Assembly (NCBI RefSeq): GCF_900108555.1
Contig: NZ_FNWV01000001.1
Location: 696,973 to 760,972 of the forward strand
Source of the DNA: Ruminococcus flavefaciens
GTDB lineage: Bacteria; Bacillota; Clostridia; Oscillospirales; Ruminococcaceae
Direction of reading: 5' to 3'
Length of the DNA stretch: 64,000 nt
Shown here: positions 33,925 to 41,507 of the stretch, one piece after another
Layout of the letters: the number at the start of each line of letters is the position of its first letter
Position numbering within the stretch: the stretch's first letter is position 1
Made by a program: the position numbers and the translations under genes
Notes under the pieces: model-generated
The model's input: the letters and a program-made list of their open reading frames with translations, nothing else
Told to the model about the DNA's origin: nothing
Database searches by the model: none

Positions 33925-33960
33925 TAAGAAAAGCTGCCTTTAAAGGCAGCTTTTCTTATC
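33923..33960. terminator. Bidirectional terminator, DAHP synthase and corA
   Basis: A 16-bp perfect stem, GATAAGAAAAGCTGCC and complement, with a TTTAAA loop lies between convergent genes and overlaps the DAHP synthase stop codon. Confidence 0.9.
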
Positions 33961-33968
33961 GACTCGGT

Positions 33969-34886
33969 TTACAGCCATTTTTTCTTTCTGAAAAATATCA
34001 GGCTCACGATAACTATTATAACACTTATCAGTATAACTATGGGATATGACGCTTTGAATTCAAGCTCGGGCATATATTTGAAGTTCATTCCGTACCAGCC
34101 TGCAATGAGAGTAAGCGGCATAAAAATAGTCGTTACAATGGTAAGTATGGTCATTATGCGATTCTGCTTTATATCCAGCTGGGACTGATAAAGCTCGCGT
34201 ATCTGCGCGGTATAGTCTCTCAGAGCTGCGGTAGTATTATGGAGACGCGCGATACGCTGAGTAAAGAGGCGGAAATATCTCAGGTTTTCGTGTGCAAAGA
34301 AGTTATTCTCATTTTCCTCAAGCTCCTGTCCGAGATCCTCAAGCTGTTCGTAGTGTATCCTCATATCGCGGAGATCGCTTCTTATCTCACTTAAACGCTT
34401 GGGATAATTATCCTCTTCTCCTGCAAGGATCTTATCCTCCATTTCGTCGAGCTCAGCATCGTATTTTGCAAGAATACCCTGATCTATATAGATTATCTGC
34501 TCTAAGAAATCATAGATGAACCTTTCAAGGGACGGGTTAGTCCAACGCTTGCTTTTTACGATTTCTTTGATTATCTCCTCAACAGTACCGCTGTCATCAA
34601 TGAACACTATTCCCTTTTCGTCCAGAGCAAAAGCGAAATTATTCTTTTTTTCCGCAATATTATGCCTGTCGGGAATAGAAAATGTACCTGTAAGTGAATC
34701 ATAGTTCACTTCCGCCTTTGTACTGTGTATCTCTGAGGTACTCACTTCAAGGTCAATGCCCATATCAAATTTTGAACTGTTGCCGAGCCATTCCTCAGTC
34801 GAAAGCACCGCAACATACTTTGCCTTTGAGTCCTTTGGTCTTAAATTCTTGCATTTTTCAAGAGTATCCTTAATAAGATAAAACAT
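33969..34886 (-). CDS. CorA-like magnesium/divalent cation transporter
   Basis: The start is placed at the ATG at 34886 with GGGAGA upstream; a longer frame to 34955 lacks a ribosome site and would overlap the promoter. The 305-residue protein has a soluble N-terminal domain, a long coiled-coil helix (about 130-235) and two C-terminal membrane helices. The first ends in the signature GMN (AGWYGMNFKYMPEL), and the tail is basic. This is the CorA/MIT pore-forming pentamer type, importing Mg2+ or other divalent cations. It stands alone with its own promoter. Confidence 0.9.
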   Translation of the reverse strand: MFYLIKDTLEKCKNLRPKDSKAKYVAVLSTEEWLGNSSKFDMGIDLEVSTSEIHSTKAEVNYDSLTGTFSIPDRHNIAEKKNNFAFALDEKGIVFIDDSGTVEEIIKEIVKSKRWTNPSLERFIYDFLEQIIYIDQGILAKYDAELDEMEDKILAGEEDNYPKRLSEIRSDLRDMRIHYEQLEDLGQELEENENNFFAHENLRYFRLFTQRIARLHNTTAALRDYTAQIRELYQSQLDIKQNRIMTILTIVTTIFMPLTLIAGWYGMNFKYMPELEFKASYPIVILISVIIVIVSLIFFRKKKWL

Positions 34887-34920
34887 AGTATTCTCCCTTT
34901 GTATCACGAACGTTTTTTTC

Positions 34921-34949
34921 ATTATATCACACAAGTACACACAAATCAA
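34921..34949 (-). promoter_or_regulatory. Promoter of corA
   Basis: On the minus strand, TTGATT (34949-34944) and TATAAT (34926-34921) are spaced 17 bp. This supports the downstream start choice at 34886. Confidence 0.8.
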
Positions 34950-34966
34950 TATCACCGAAAAATAAA

Positions 34967-35002
34967 TACCTGTAAAGCCTCTTTCCCTCAGCTTTACAGG
35001 TA
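34967..35002 (-). terminator. Terminator of the feoAB operon
   Basis: TACCTGTAAAGC and GCTTTACAGGTA form a 12-bp perfect stem with a 12-nt loop, followed on the minus strand by TTTATTTTT. Confidence 0.85.
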
Positions 35003-35006
35003 TTTT

Positions 35007-35144
35007 TCATTTTTTAGAACAGCCGCCGCATTTAGCACAGTTACCGCAGCAGCTTCCGCTTTTTGCATTCTTCACCGTTGCCCTTACCGCAAAGACAAGA
35101 GCCGCAGCTATAAGTACTATAAGGACAATATCAGCTATATTCAT
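35007..35144 (-). CDS. FeoB-associated Cys-rich membrane protein
   Basis: A 45-residue protein whose ATG (35144) directly follows the TGA of feoAB without a gap. Translation: one N-terminal membrane helix (MNIADIVLIVLIAAALVFAV) and a Cys-rich tail (GSCCGNCAKCGGCSKK) with six cysteines. Small proteins of this layout are widely found next to feoB in Firmicutes, where they are thought to assist ferrous iron uptake, in the way FeoC-like factors do. The terminator follows immediately, so this is the last gene of the operon. Confidence 0.85.
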   Translation of the reverse strand: MNIADIVLIVLIAAALVFAVRATVKNAKSGSCCGNCAKCGGCSKK

Positions 35145-37493
35145 TCAGCTCACTCCTATCGCTATAAGTACAGCACGTATTATAAGTGTTACCACCCACG
35201 CAACTCCGCACTGCCATACTACCACTGCCAGAGCATATTTTTTGCCAAGCTCCCTCTTTACAGCTGCAATAGCCGCAACACATGGAGTATAAAGCAGTGA
35301 AAATACCAGCAGACAGCCTGCGGAAAGAGATGTCATTGCAGCACCAACGCTGCCCGAATACAGTATCTCAAGTGTGGAAACTACGCTTTCCTTAGCCATA
35401 AATCCGCTTATAAGCGCAACAAGTATGCGCCAGTCGCCAAGTCCAACAGGGCTCATTACAGGTGCGAATATACCTGCTATGCCTGCAAGTATGCTGTCCC
35501 CTGCATCGCTTACCATATTCAGATGAGTGTCAAAGCTCTGCAAGAACCATACAACAACTGTAGCAATGAGTATTACCGTGAAAGCCCTCTGCAAAAAATC
35601 CTTCGCCTTTTCCCAGAGAAGCTGCGCAACGTTCTTTGCGGCAGGAAGTCTGTAGTTAGGAAGCTCCATTACAAAAGGAACAGCTTCGCCGCGGAACAAA
35701 GTGCCCTTGAAGAGATAAGCGGCAAGTATTCCCGTAACTATACCGAGAAGATAAAGTCCGACCATTATGAAACCGCCTCGTTTTGGGAAGAAAGCATTTA
35801 CGAAAAACGCATATATAGGCAGTTTTGCGGTACAGCTCATAAACGGCGTGAGGAGTATGGTCATCTTTCGGTCACGCTCACTGGGAAGAGTCCTTGTGGA
35901 CATTACAGCAGGCACTGAACAGCCGAAACCGATAAGCAGCGGAACTATACTTCTTCCCGAAAGTCCCACCTTTCGCAGGAGCTTGTCCATAAAGAAGGCT
36001 ACTCGCGCGATATAGCCGCTGTCCTCAAGCATTGACAGGAAGAAGAACAGCGTTACTATTACAGGCAGAAAGCTGAGAACGCTTCCCACACCTGCAAAAA
36101 TACCGTCTATAACAAGATCGTGTATGACTGTATTTACGTGTGCATGGACAAGAGCTTTATCGGTAAGCTCCGTGGCCTTATCTACGCCCATTTCAAAAAG
36201 ATCCTGTAAGAATGCTCCGATAACATTGAAGGTCAGGAAGAAAACAAGTCCCATAATAAGGATAAACGCAGGTATGGCAGTATATTTGCCCGTTAGTACC
36301 TTGTCTATCCTGCGGCTGCGGATATGCTCCTTGCTCTCCGCAGGCTTGTTTACGGTGTCGTCGCAGAGCCTGTGTATAAATCTGAACCTCATGTCTGCTA
36401 TAGCGGAGCTTCTGTCGAGACCGCGCTCCTTTTCCATCTGAGAGACTATGTGCTCCATAGTCTCGATCTCATTCTGGTCAAGGTCAAGCTTTTCTATTAC
36501 AAGAGGATCGTCCTCAATGACCTTGCTGGTGACAAATCTCAGCGGCATTCCTATTGCCTCAACATGATCCTCGATAAGGTGGGATATGCCGTGCAGGCAG
36601 CGGTGTACTGCACCGCCGTTCTCGGTCTTGTCGCAGAAATCATATCTCAGCGGTCTTTCCTGATAATACGCAACGTGCATCGCGTGTTCAACAAGCTCCT
36701 CGATACCCTTGTTTTTAGCTGCGGAAATAGGCACAACAGGTACTCCCAGACGCTTTTCCATATGGTTTATGTCGATACTTCCGCCGTTTGAGGTCAGCTC
36801 GTCCATCATATTCAGTGCAACTACCATAGGTATGTTCATTTCGAGGAGCTGCATTGTAAGATAGAGATTTCGCTCTATATTGGTAACATCTACGATATTG
36901 ATTATAGCGTGAGGCTTCTCATTAAGTACGAAATTACGCGAAACTATCTCCTCACTGCTATACGGCGACATTGAATATATACCCGGCAGGTCTGTGATAA
37001 GTGTATCGTCATGGCCTATGATAGAGCCGTCCTTGCGGTCAACGGTAACACCCGGGAAGTTGCCTACGTGCTGCTTTGAACCCGTTAAACGGTTGAAAAG
37101 TGTGGTCTTGCCGCAGTTCTGATTGCCAACAAGTGCAAAACGTATCACTGTGCCCTTTTCCAGCGGTACACCGTCACCTTTAGCGTGGAAGCGTCCGCCC
37201 TCACCAAGTCCCGGGTGCTCGGTCTTTTGTTTTTTCTTCTTTTCCCTGACTTCTTCTTTTTTGTCAGTGACAGGACAGACTTCGATCTCGTCTGCGTCAG
37301 CAAGACGGAGAGTAAGCTCATACCCGTGAAGTCTCAGCTCCATAGGATCACCCATAGGTGCGTATTTTACAAGAGTCACCTCTGCTCCCGGGATAAGTCC
37401 CATATCAAGAAAATGCTGTCTCAGCGCACCTTCTCCGCCGACCTTTTCAACTCTGACGGTCTCTCCTATTTTTATGTTTTTAAGCGTTTCCAT
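35145..37493 (-). CDS. feoB: FeoA-FeoB fusion, ferrous iron transporter
   Basis: A 782-residue fused protein. Residues 1-75 are a FeoA SH3-like domain (IGETVRVEKVGGEGALRQHF). A charged Lys/Glu-rich linker (78-95) follows, then the FeoB G domain with G1 GNQNCGKTT at 123-131, G2 FPGVTVDRKDG, G3 DLPGIYSMSPYS and G4 NMMDE, then the FeoB membrane part with two Gate motifs (GRSIVPLLIGFGCSVPAVMS and the CTAKLPIYAFF segment). It imports Fe2+ across the membrane with GTPase regulation. Feo genes are usually separate; the fusion fixes stoichiometry. A strong promoter is upstream; no clear Fur box lies next to it. Confidence 0.95.
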   Translation of the reverse strand: METLKNIKIGETVRVEKVGGEGALRQHFLDMGLIPGAEVTLVKYAPMGDPMELRLHGYELTLRLADADEIEVCPVTDKKEEVREKKKKQKTEHPGLGEGGRFHAKGDGVPLEKGTVIRFALVGNQNCGKTTLFNRLTGSKQHVGNFPGVTVDRKDGSIIGHDDTLITDLPGIYSMSPYSSEEIVSRNFVLNEKPHAIINIVDVTNIERNLYLTMQLLEMNIPMVVALNMMDELTSNGGSIDINHMEKRLGVPVVPISAAKNKGIEELVEHAMHVAYYQERPLRYDFCDKTENGGAVHRCLHGISHLIEDHVEAIGMPLRFVTSKVIEDDPLVIEKLDLDQNEIETMEHIVSQMEKERGLDRSSAIADMRFRFIHRLCDDTVNKPAESKEHIRSRRIDKVLTGKYTAIPAFILIMGLVFFLTFNVIGAFLQDLFEMGVDKATELTDKALVHAHVNTVIHDLVIDGIFAGVGSVLSFLPVIVTLFFFLSMLEDSGYIARVAFFMDKLLRKVGLSGRSIVPLLIGFGCSVPAVMSTRTLPSERDRKMTILLTPFMSCTAKLPIYAFFVNAFFPKRGGFIMVGLYLLGIVTGILAAYLFKGTLFRGEAVPFVMELPNYRLPAAKNVAQLLWEKAKDFLQRAFTVILIATVVVWFLQSFDTHLNMVSDAGDSILAGIAGIFAPVMSPVGLGDWRILVALISGFMAKESVVSTLEILYSGSVGAAMTSLSAGCLLVFSLLYTPCVAAIAAVKRELGKKYALAVVVWQCGVAWVVTLIIRAVLIAIGVS

Positions 37494-37531
37494 AACCTGC
37501 TCCTAAACCTGTAAAGATCATATTTTTTTCT

Positions 37532-37560
37532 ATTATATCGCAAAGGATATATCAAATCAA
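37532..37560 (-). promoter_or_regulatory. Promoter of feoAB
   Basis: On the minus strand, TTGATT (37560-37555) and TATAAT (37537-37532) are spaced 17 bp, about 40 nt before the start codon. Confidence 0.8.
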
Positions 37561-37755
37561 TTCTTTCAGAAGCCCCATTATCATTGTTAAAATAAAAAAA
37601 TATTTCCGAATATGTCTGATTAAACTATTCTGATACGATTTGTATTTATGTGAGCGTAATTACTACTACCACATTAGCAAGCCCTCGGAAACTTTTCGCA
37701 GTTCACTCCCCCCATCGCTGCGGAAAATGTTTCTTTGATTTAATCATATCCTCGG

Positions 37756-37785
37756 AAAACAGGTACAGGTTTCTGTGCCTGTTTT
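37756..37785 (+). terminator. Terminator-like hairpin behind a Thr-rich leader frame
   Basis: AAAACAGGTACAG and CTGTGCCTGTTTT form a 13-bp stem with one mismatch and a GTTT loop, followed by GCTTTT. It lies about 90 nt after a run of four Thr codons. An attenuator-like arrangement is possible, but no biosynthetic gene follows. Confidence 0.5.
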
Positions 37786-37826
37786 GCTTTTATATGGTAA
37801 ATACTGCGTTAAACCTTGTATCATCG

Positions 37827-37979
37827 AGGGTTAGTTTAAACAAACCCTGCTTTATTCATTAGGGTTAGTTCTCACTAACCTTTATACTTATAATATCACT
37901 TGCATAATCTTTTGTCAATAGCTTAAACAACATTAAAACACTTTTTGTAAGCATAAACAAATAAATTAGTTTTCTCTAA
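37827..37979. promoter_or_regulatory. Three operator-like inverted repeats
   Basis: AGGGTTAGTTTAAACAAACC (continuing CT) at 37827-37848, GGTTAGT-TCTC-ACTAACC at 37863-37880 and TTAG-TTTTCT-CTAA at 37966-37979 share GTTAG/CTAAC half-sites. They lie 35-190 bp before the -35 of the metallophosphoesterase gene and 265 bp or more behind the feoAB promoter. The spacing does not match Fur or DtxR sites; the regulator is unknown. Confidence 0.4.
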
Positions 37980-38014
37980 CTTATTTTGGATATTATTCGT
38001 TTTTTCCCAAAACA

Positions 38015-38043
38015 TTGCATTATTCGCCGATACATGATATAAT
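38015..38043 (+). promoter_or_regulatory. Promoter of the surface metallophosphoesterase
   Basis: TTGCAT at 38015-38020 and TATAAT at 38038-38043 are spaced 17 bp, 45 nt before the start codon. Confidence 0.75.
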
Positions 38044-38088
38044 ACATATGATACGTATTTTATTCATAGAGATCGGAGTTTTTCATAT

Positions 38089-40101
38089 ATGAATATCCTA
38101 AAAAAAGCAGCAGCTGTTTTGTCTGCCGCAGTTTTTTCAGCCATGTTCATGCCTTTTAAGCCGCAGGTCGCCGCAGCCGATAGCTATATCGCTACTGCGC
38201 CGTTCAGTCTCGAAAAAGGCGTTCTCACTCTGGACAGCGGCGAAAAATGGTATAAAGTAAACGAATTTGAAAACGGGAATGACTACATCATAACAGTAAA
38301 AGGCTCTGACGATAAAGAGCTTATGCTGACTGCTTCAAATGACGATATAAGCGAATATATCTGGCATTATTACAGAAGCACTATGGTGACCAGCACTGCT
38401 CCCGAGTACACTACCCTCATCTCTCGTTCATTCTCCCTTGCCTGCCACGAGAACGAGCTGTATACTGTATCAAACTGGTGGTCATCAGGCGAAATGGCGT
38501 GGGAGTATCATAACGGCAATCTCTGCTACAAAGAGGACGGAAGCGTTTCTTATCTAAAATACAGTGAAGGAAGCGATGTTCCCTTTACCTGTACCCATAA
38601 TGCCGCAGAAGCTGCCGAAGTAAGCCTGTATTCAAACAGCGAATACCTGAGCCGCTGCATTGCGGAGCACCCTTCCGCAGAAAGCTATGTTATCGAGGGA
38701 AGCGGTTATGCTGCACCTGTATTTACAGCAAAGCTTTACTCAGATGATATCGTTGTCGATAACGTGAAGTGGTTCATTAACGGAAAAGAACAGTCCTGCG
38801 CAGAGCTTTCGTTCACCGCCGATGCTCTCAGAAATAAAAAAACAGGAGTTTACCGCGTAAACTGCCTTATCGAGGGACACGACGGCAATGATATCCATTA
38901 CCGTGAAAAGTCGGCAGACGCAGCATTTATTGTTGCAAAGGGAGTTACGCCCGAGTCCTTTATGACTTTTTCAGATGTACACGAGCAGTACTTCTTTATC
39001 ACCGATGCCATAGAAAGGATAATGGCGCAAACAGGCGGATACGTGCCTTCACTTGTCATATGCACTGGCGACCTTGTAAACGGACCGACTGCAAGCAAGG
39101 AGAAGATGCTTGACCGCTATTACCCTCAGATAGTATCATATCTCGGCGGACTTGATACAGTATTCGTATCAGGCAACCATGATTCGGGAGAAGCAGCTTC
39201 CATAATGTCAGACAAAGCAGGTCTTGGCTGTGAGAATGACCGTTCACCTTACGGCGGACAGATATTTAAAGGCACTTCCCAAGCCGCTGCTAAAAACGGC
39301 AAGAGCAGCCGTTTCGCAAAAGGTATCACGGTATACGGTCTTAACTTTGAAGCGTCTATCGAAGGAAGCGGCAATAATATCACTTACTCCTACGACAGAA
39401 CGTTAGATAAGCTTGACAGCTTTCTGAAAAAGACTGCTGAGGATTATCACGGCGAACTTGTGGTCATATCGGCTCATTCGGGACTTCATGTACTGGGTGT
39501 TCAGCCTGAGTCAATGACTCGCTACGGAATTCAGATAAGCAAATGGATAGGCGAAAATCAGTACAATGTTGATAATTCCTATGAGCTGACTAAGCTTATA
39601 AACAGCTACGCCGAAAAATACAATATGGATATAATGTACCTATTCGGTCACGACCATTCCCGTCAGGAAAGCGAGCTTATCATGACAGACGGCGACAACA
39701 TCACAAGCACTGTTGAATACAGCAGCAGAAGCTGCGATACTCAGCCGCTGAAATTCACCTATGCACATTCGGGCTATCTTTCCACTACCATAGGCTGTGC
39801 CGATGCCCATTTCAGCTTCGTATACCGCAACGGTGAAAACTACAGCTTTGACCTTATGAGCACTTACGATAATACGGTCAGACATACCGACATCAAGGCG
39901 AAAAATACATTCAAAGAGCCTGTTGTCACTGCTTCGGCATCAACAACTGTCACAACTAAGACAACAGCAGCAGGAACTTCCGCAAAAAAAGGGGCTAACA
40001 GCCCTGCTACAGGCGATAAATTCAGCATTATCGGCATTGCCGTCCCTGCGGCAGTACTTATGCTGATAAGCAGAAAGCGCAAAAGAATGACCGTTAAATG
40101 A
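38089..40101 (+). CDS. Cell-wall-anchored metallophosphoesterase
   Basis: A 670-residue surface enzyme: signal peptide (1-30), an N-terminal beta-rich region of about 250 residues, a calcineurin-like phosphoesterase domain and a C-terminal sorting region. Metal ligands are in order SDVHEQ near 293, TGDLVNG near 325, GNHDSG near 362, SAHSG near 461 and GHDHS near 520; the set is complete. The C-terminus has a Thr-rich stretch, SPATG near 638-642, a hydrophobic helix and RKRKR, which is the layout of a sortase substrate with a variant motif. It would hydrolyse phosphoesters outside the cell; the substrate is unknown. No dockerin, unlike the other large secreted proteins here. Confidence 0.88.
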   Translation: MNILKKAAAVLSAAVFSAMFMPFKPQVAAADSYIATAPFSLEKGVLTLDSGEKWYKVNEFENGNDYIITVKGSDDKELMLTASNDDISEYIWHYYRSTMVTSTAPEYTTLISRSFSLACHENELYTVSNWWSSGEMAWEYHNGNLCYKEDGSVSYLKYSEGSDVPFTCTHNAAEAAEVSLYSNSEYLSRCIAEHPSAESYVIEGSGYAAPVFTAKLYSDDIVVDNVKWFINGKEQSCAELSFTADALRNKKTGVYRVNCLIEGHDGNDIHYREKSADAAFIVAKGVTPESFMTFSDVHEQYFFITDAIERIMAQTGGYVPSLVICTGDLVNGPTASKEKMLDRYYPQIVSYLGGLDTVFVSGNHDSGEAASIMSDKAGLGCENDRSPYGGQIFKGTSQAAAKNGKSSRFAKGITVYGLNFEASIEGSGNNITYSYDRTLDKLDSFLKKTAEDYHGELVVISAHSGLHVLGVQPESMTRYGIQISKWIGENQYNVDNSYELTKLINSYAEKYNMDIMYLFGHDHSRQESELIMTDGDNITSTVEYSSRSCDTQPLKFTYAHSGYLSTTIGCADAHFSFVYRNGENYSFDLMSTYDNTVRHTDIKAKNTFKEPVVTASASTTVTTKTTAAGTSAKKGANSPATGDKFSIIGIAVPAAVLMLISRKRKRMTVK

Positions 40102-40144
40102 AAAGCTCCCGAAAGCAGCTGATTACTGTTTTCGGGAGCTTTTT
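40101..40144. terminator. Bidirectional terminator, phosphoesterase and methyltransferase
   Basis: AAAAGCTCCCGAAA and TTTTCGGGAGCTTTT pair over about 14 bp, with a 14-nt loop, between convergent genes. Confidence 0.85.
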
Positions 40145-40154
40145 GCATATATTC

Positions 40155-40955
40155 TTAAAGCTTTCGCGCCAGTTGCAGGTCTAAGGTATCGGATATGACA
40201 AGCCTGCCGCCGTGAGCGTTTACGGCTTCTTTTATGCTTGAAAAGAACTCTTCCCTTACTCCTTTTTCAATGGCGATGTGGTCTGAGTAAGTGCCGAGGA
40301 GCTGAATGTACTCATCAGCAGTAAAAACACGTTCACGATAAAACAGATGAAACTGAATATCGGTGAAGCCGTATTTGCCTGATATATTTGCGGTTTTCTC
40401 GGACTGCTCTGCCGTATACTCGGCGGCAGTACCGCGCTTCTTCTCGGGATAATAGCTGTAGTAGTATTTATCATAGACATCTTCTATTGCCTGTGCAAGT
40501 GCGTTATCTTTTTTGCTTATGCAGGGGTGATTGGCAAAACGTGCAAATGCTCCGCCCTGTCTGAGCATGGAGAATACCTTTCGGTAGCCTGTCTCCTCGG
40601 GTATCCAGTGGAATGCAGTTGCGGAGAATACAAGGTCATAGGTATTTTCGGAAAAAGTCATATCTTCAAATTTTCCTGTCATAACAGTCAGATTCGGGTA
40701 TCCCTTAAAGTTTTCCCTCAAAAGTTCGGACAAATTCTCACCGTATTCTACTGCTGTGAGGTCACAACCCGTATCAAGCACAGGCTTTGTAGCCTGACCG
40801 CTGCCGCTTCCTACCTCGACAGCACGGCTGTTTTTATCAATATGTACATAGCCGAATATCTTCTGATATAATTCACCGACATATCCCGGACGCATCTTAT
40901 CATATGCTGATGAAACACTGTCAAAAGTACGTTTAAGCTCATTTTCTGCTGTCAT
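40155..40955 (-). CDS. Class I SAM-dependent methyltransferase
   Basis: A 266-residue cytoplasmic enzyme with SAM-binding motif I (AVEVGSGSGQAT, about 41-52), an acidic residue after strand 2 (DLTAVEYGE) and the motif-IV-like stretch TYDLVFSATAFHWIPEE, all typical of methyltransferase type 11/25 folds. The C-terminal part is helical. Methyl acceptor unknown; metabolites and small molecules are more likely than nucleic acids. GGAGGTG ribosome site and its own promoter; no functional link to its neighbours. Confidence 0.88.
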   Translation of the reverse strand: MTAENELKRTFDSVSSAYDKMRPGYVGELYQKIFGYVHIDKNSRAVEVGSGSGQATKPVLDTGCDLTAVEYGENLSELLRENFKGYPNLTVMTGKFEDMTFSENTYDLVFSATAFHWIPEETGYRKVFSMLRQGGAFARFANHPCISKKDNALAQAIEDVYDKYYYSYYPEKKRGTAAEYTAEQSEKTANISGKYGFTDIQFHLFYRERVFTADEYIQLLGTYSDHIAIEKGVREEFFSSIKEAVNAHGGRLVISDTLDLQLARKL

Positions 40956-40990
40956 TGCAATGCACCTCCGTATAACAACATAGGATAATC

Positions 40991-41019
40991 ATTATATAAC
41001 ATATCATACCAAAAGTCAA
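40991..41019 (-). promoter_or_regulatory. Promoter of the methyltransferase gene
   Basis: On the minus strand, TTGACT (41019-41014) and TATAAT (40996-40991) are spaced 17 bp. Confidence 0.8.
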
Positions 41020-41085
41020 GCAACGAGATTATACGCTAAATATTAACATCAAAAATATTAAATACAGTAATTATTTCCACATATA

Positions 41086-41114
41086 TTGCATTTTGTGTTT
41101 ATGTGTGCTATAAT
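41086..41114 (+). promoter_or_regulatory. Promoter upstream of the cotH leader
   Basis: TTGCAT at 41086-41091 and TATAAT at 41109-41114 are spaced 17 bp. Transcription from here would give a leader of nearly 390 nt that includes the tandem repeats at 41128-41394. Confidence 0.6.
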
Positions 41115-41127
41115 AAATGTAGCACAT

Positions 41128-41394
41128 TAATTATATCATAGCGTTTTACTTATATGGTATAATGAACGCAAAAGCATTCATTATAATTGATTTAAAAGCC
41201 CTTGCAGATACGCAAATCCGAGATTTGCTCCCTGCATATCGGGCAATTATATCATAACGCTTCGCTTATATGATATAATGAACGCAAAAGCATTCATTAT
41301 AATTGATTTAAAAGCCCTTGCAGATACGCAAATCCGAGATTTGCTCCCTGCATATCGGGCAATTATATCATAACGCTTCGCTTATATGATATAA
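41128..41394 (+). repeat. 116-bp tandem repeat with multiple hairpins
   Basis: Two essentially identical copies begin at 41165 and 41281 (period 116 bp). A diverged partial third copy precedes them at 41128-41164. Each unit contains ATAATGAA...TTCATTAT, GCAAATC-CGA-GATTTGC and ATTATATCATA...TATATGATATAAT inverted repeats, so the RNA would fold into a row of hairpins. It lies between a good promoter and the cotH start. No coding frame is kept across the copies. Confidence 0.9.
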
Positions 41395-41507
41395 ATAATG
41401 CAATGTAAATGGGAATGCGGATTACGACAGGGAATCTATAAGACAGAAAAATGTTCCGGTAATAACGGTTCAATGAGGATGATTAATCTAAATTATCGGA
41501 GGAGAAC

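Larger units (their letters stand above)
37494..38088. other. Intergenic region, feoAB to metallophosphoesterase
   Basis: This 595-bp gap holds the feoAB promoter (37532-37560), a possible Thr-rich leader frame with terminator (37650-37785), three operator-like inverted repeats with GTTAG/CTAAC halves (37827-37848, 37863-37880, 37966-37979) and the promoter of the metallophosphoesterase (38015-38043). A 70-codon plus-strand frame from the GTG at 37650 runs through the hairpin and is not taken as a normal gene. Confidence 0.55.

Noticed and set aside
36324..36791. Plus-strand frame of 155 codons inside feoAB
   Set aside because: Antisense to the conserved FeoB G domain and spacer; no start signals.
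37650..37862. 70-codon plus-strand frame as a normal protein gene
   Set aside because: GTG start without a ribosome site, and the frame runs through a terminator hairpin; kept only as a possible leader in the findings.
41128..41394. Tandem repeat considered as a replication origin or iteron array
   Set aside because: No replication initiator gene nearby, only two full copies and a clear promoter upstream; a leader or repeat element fits better.
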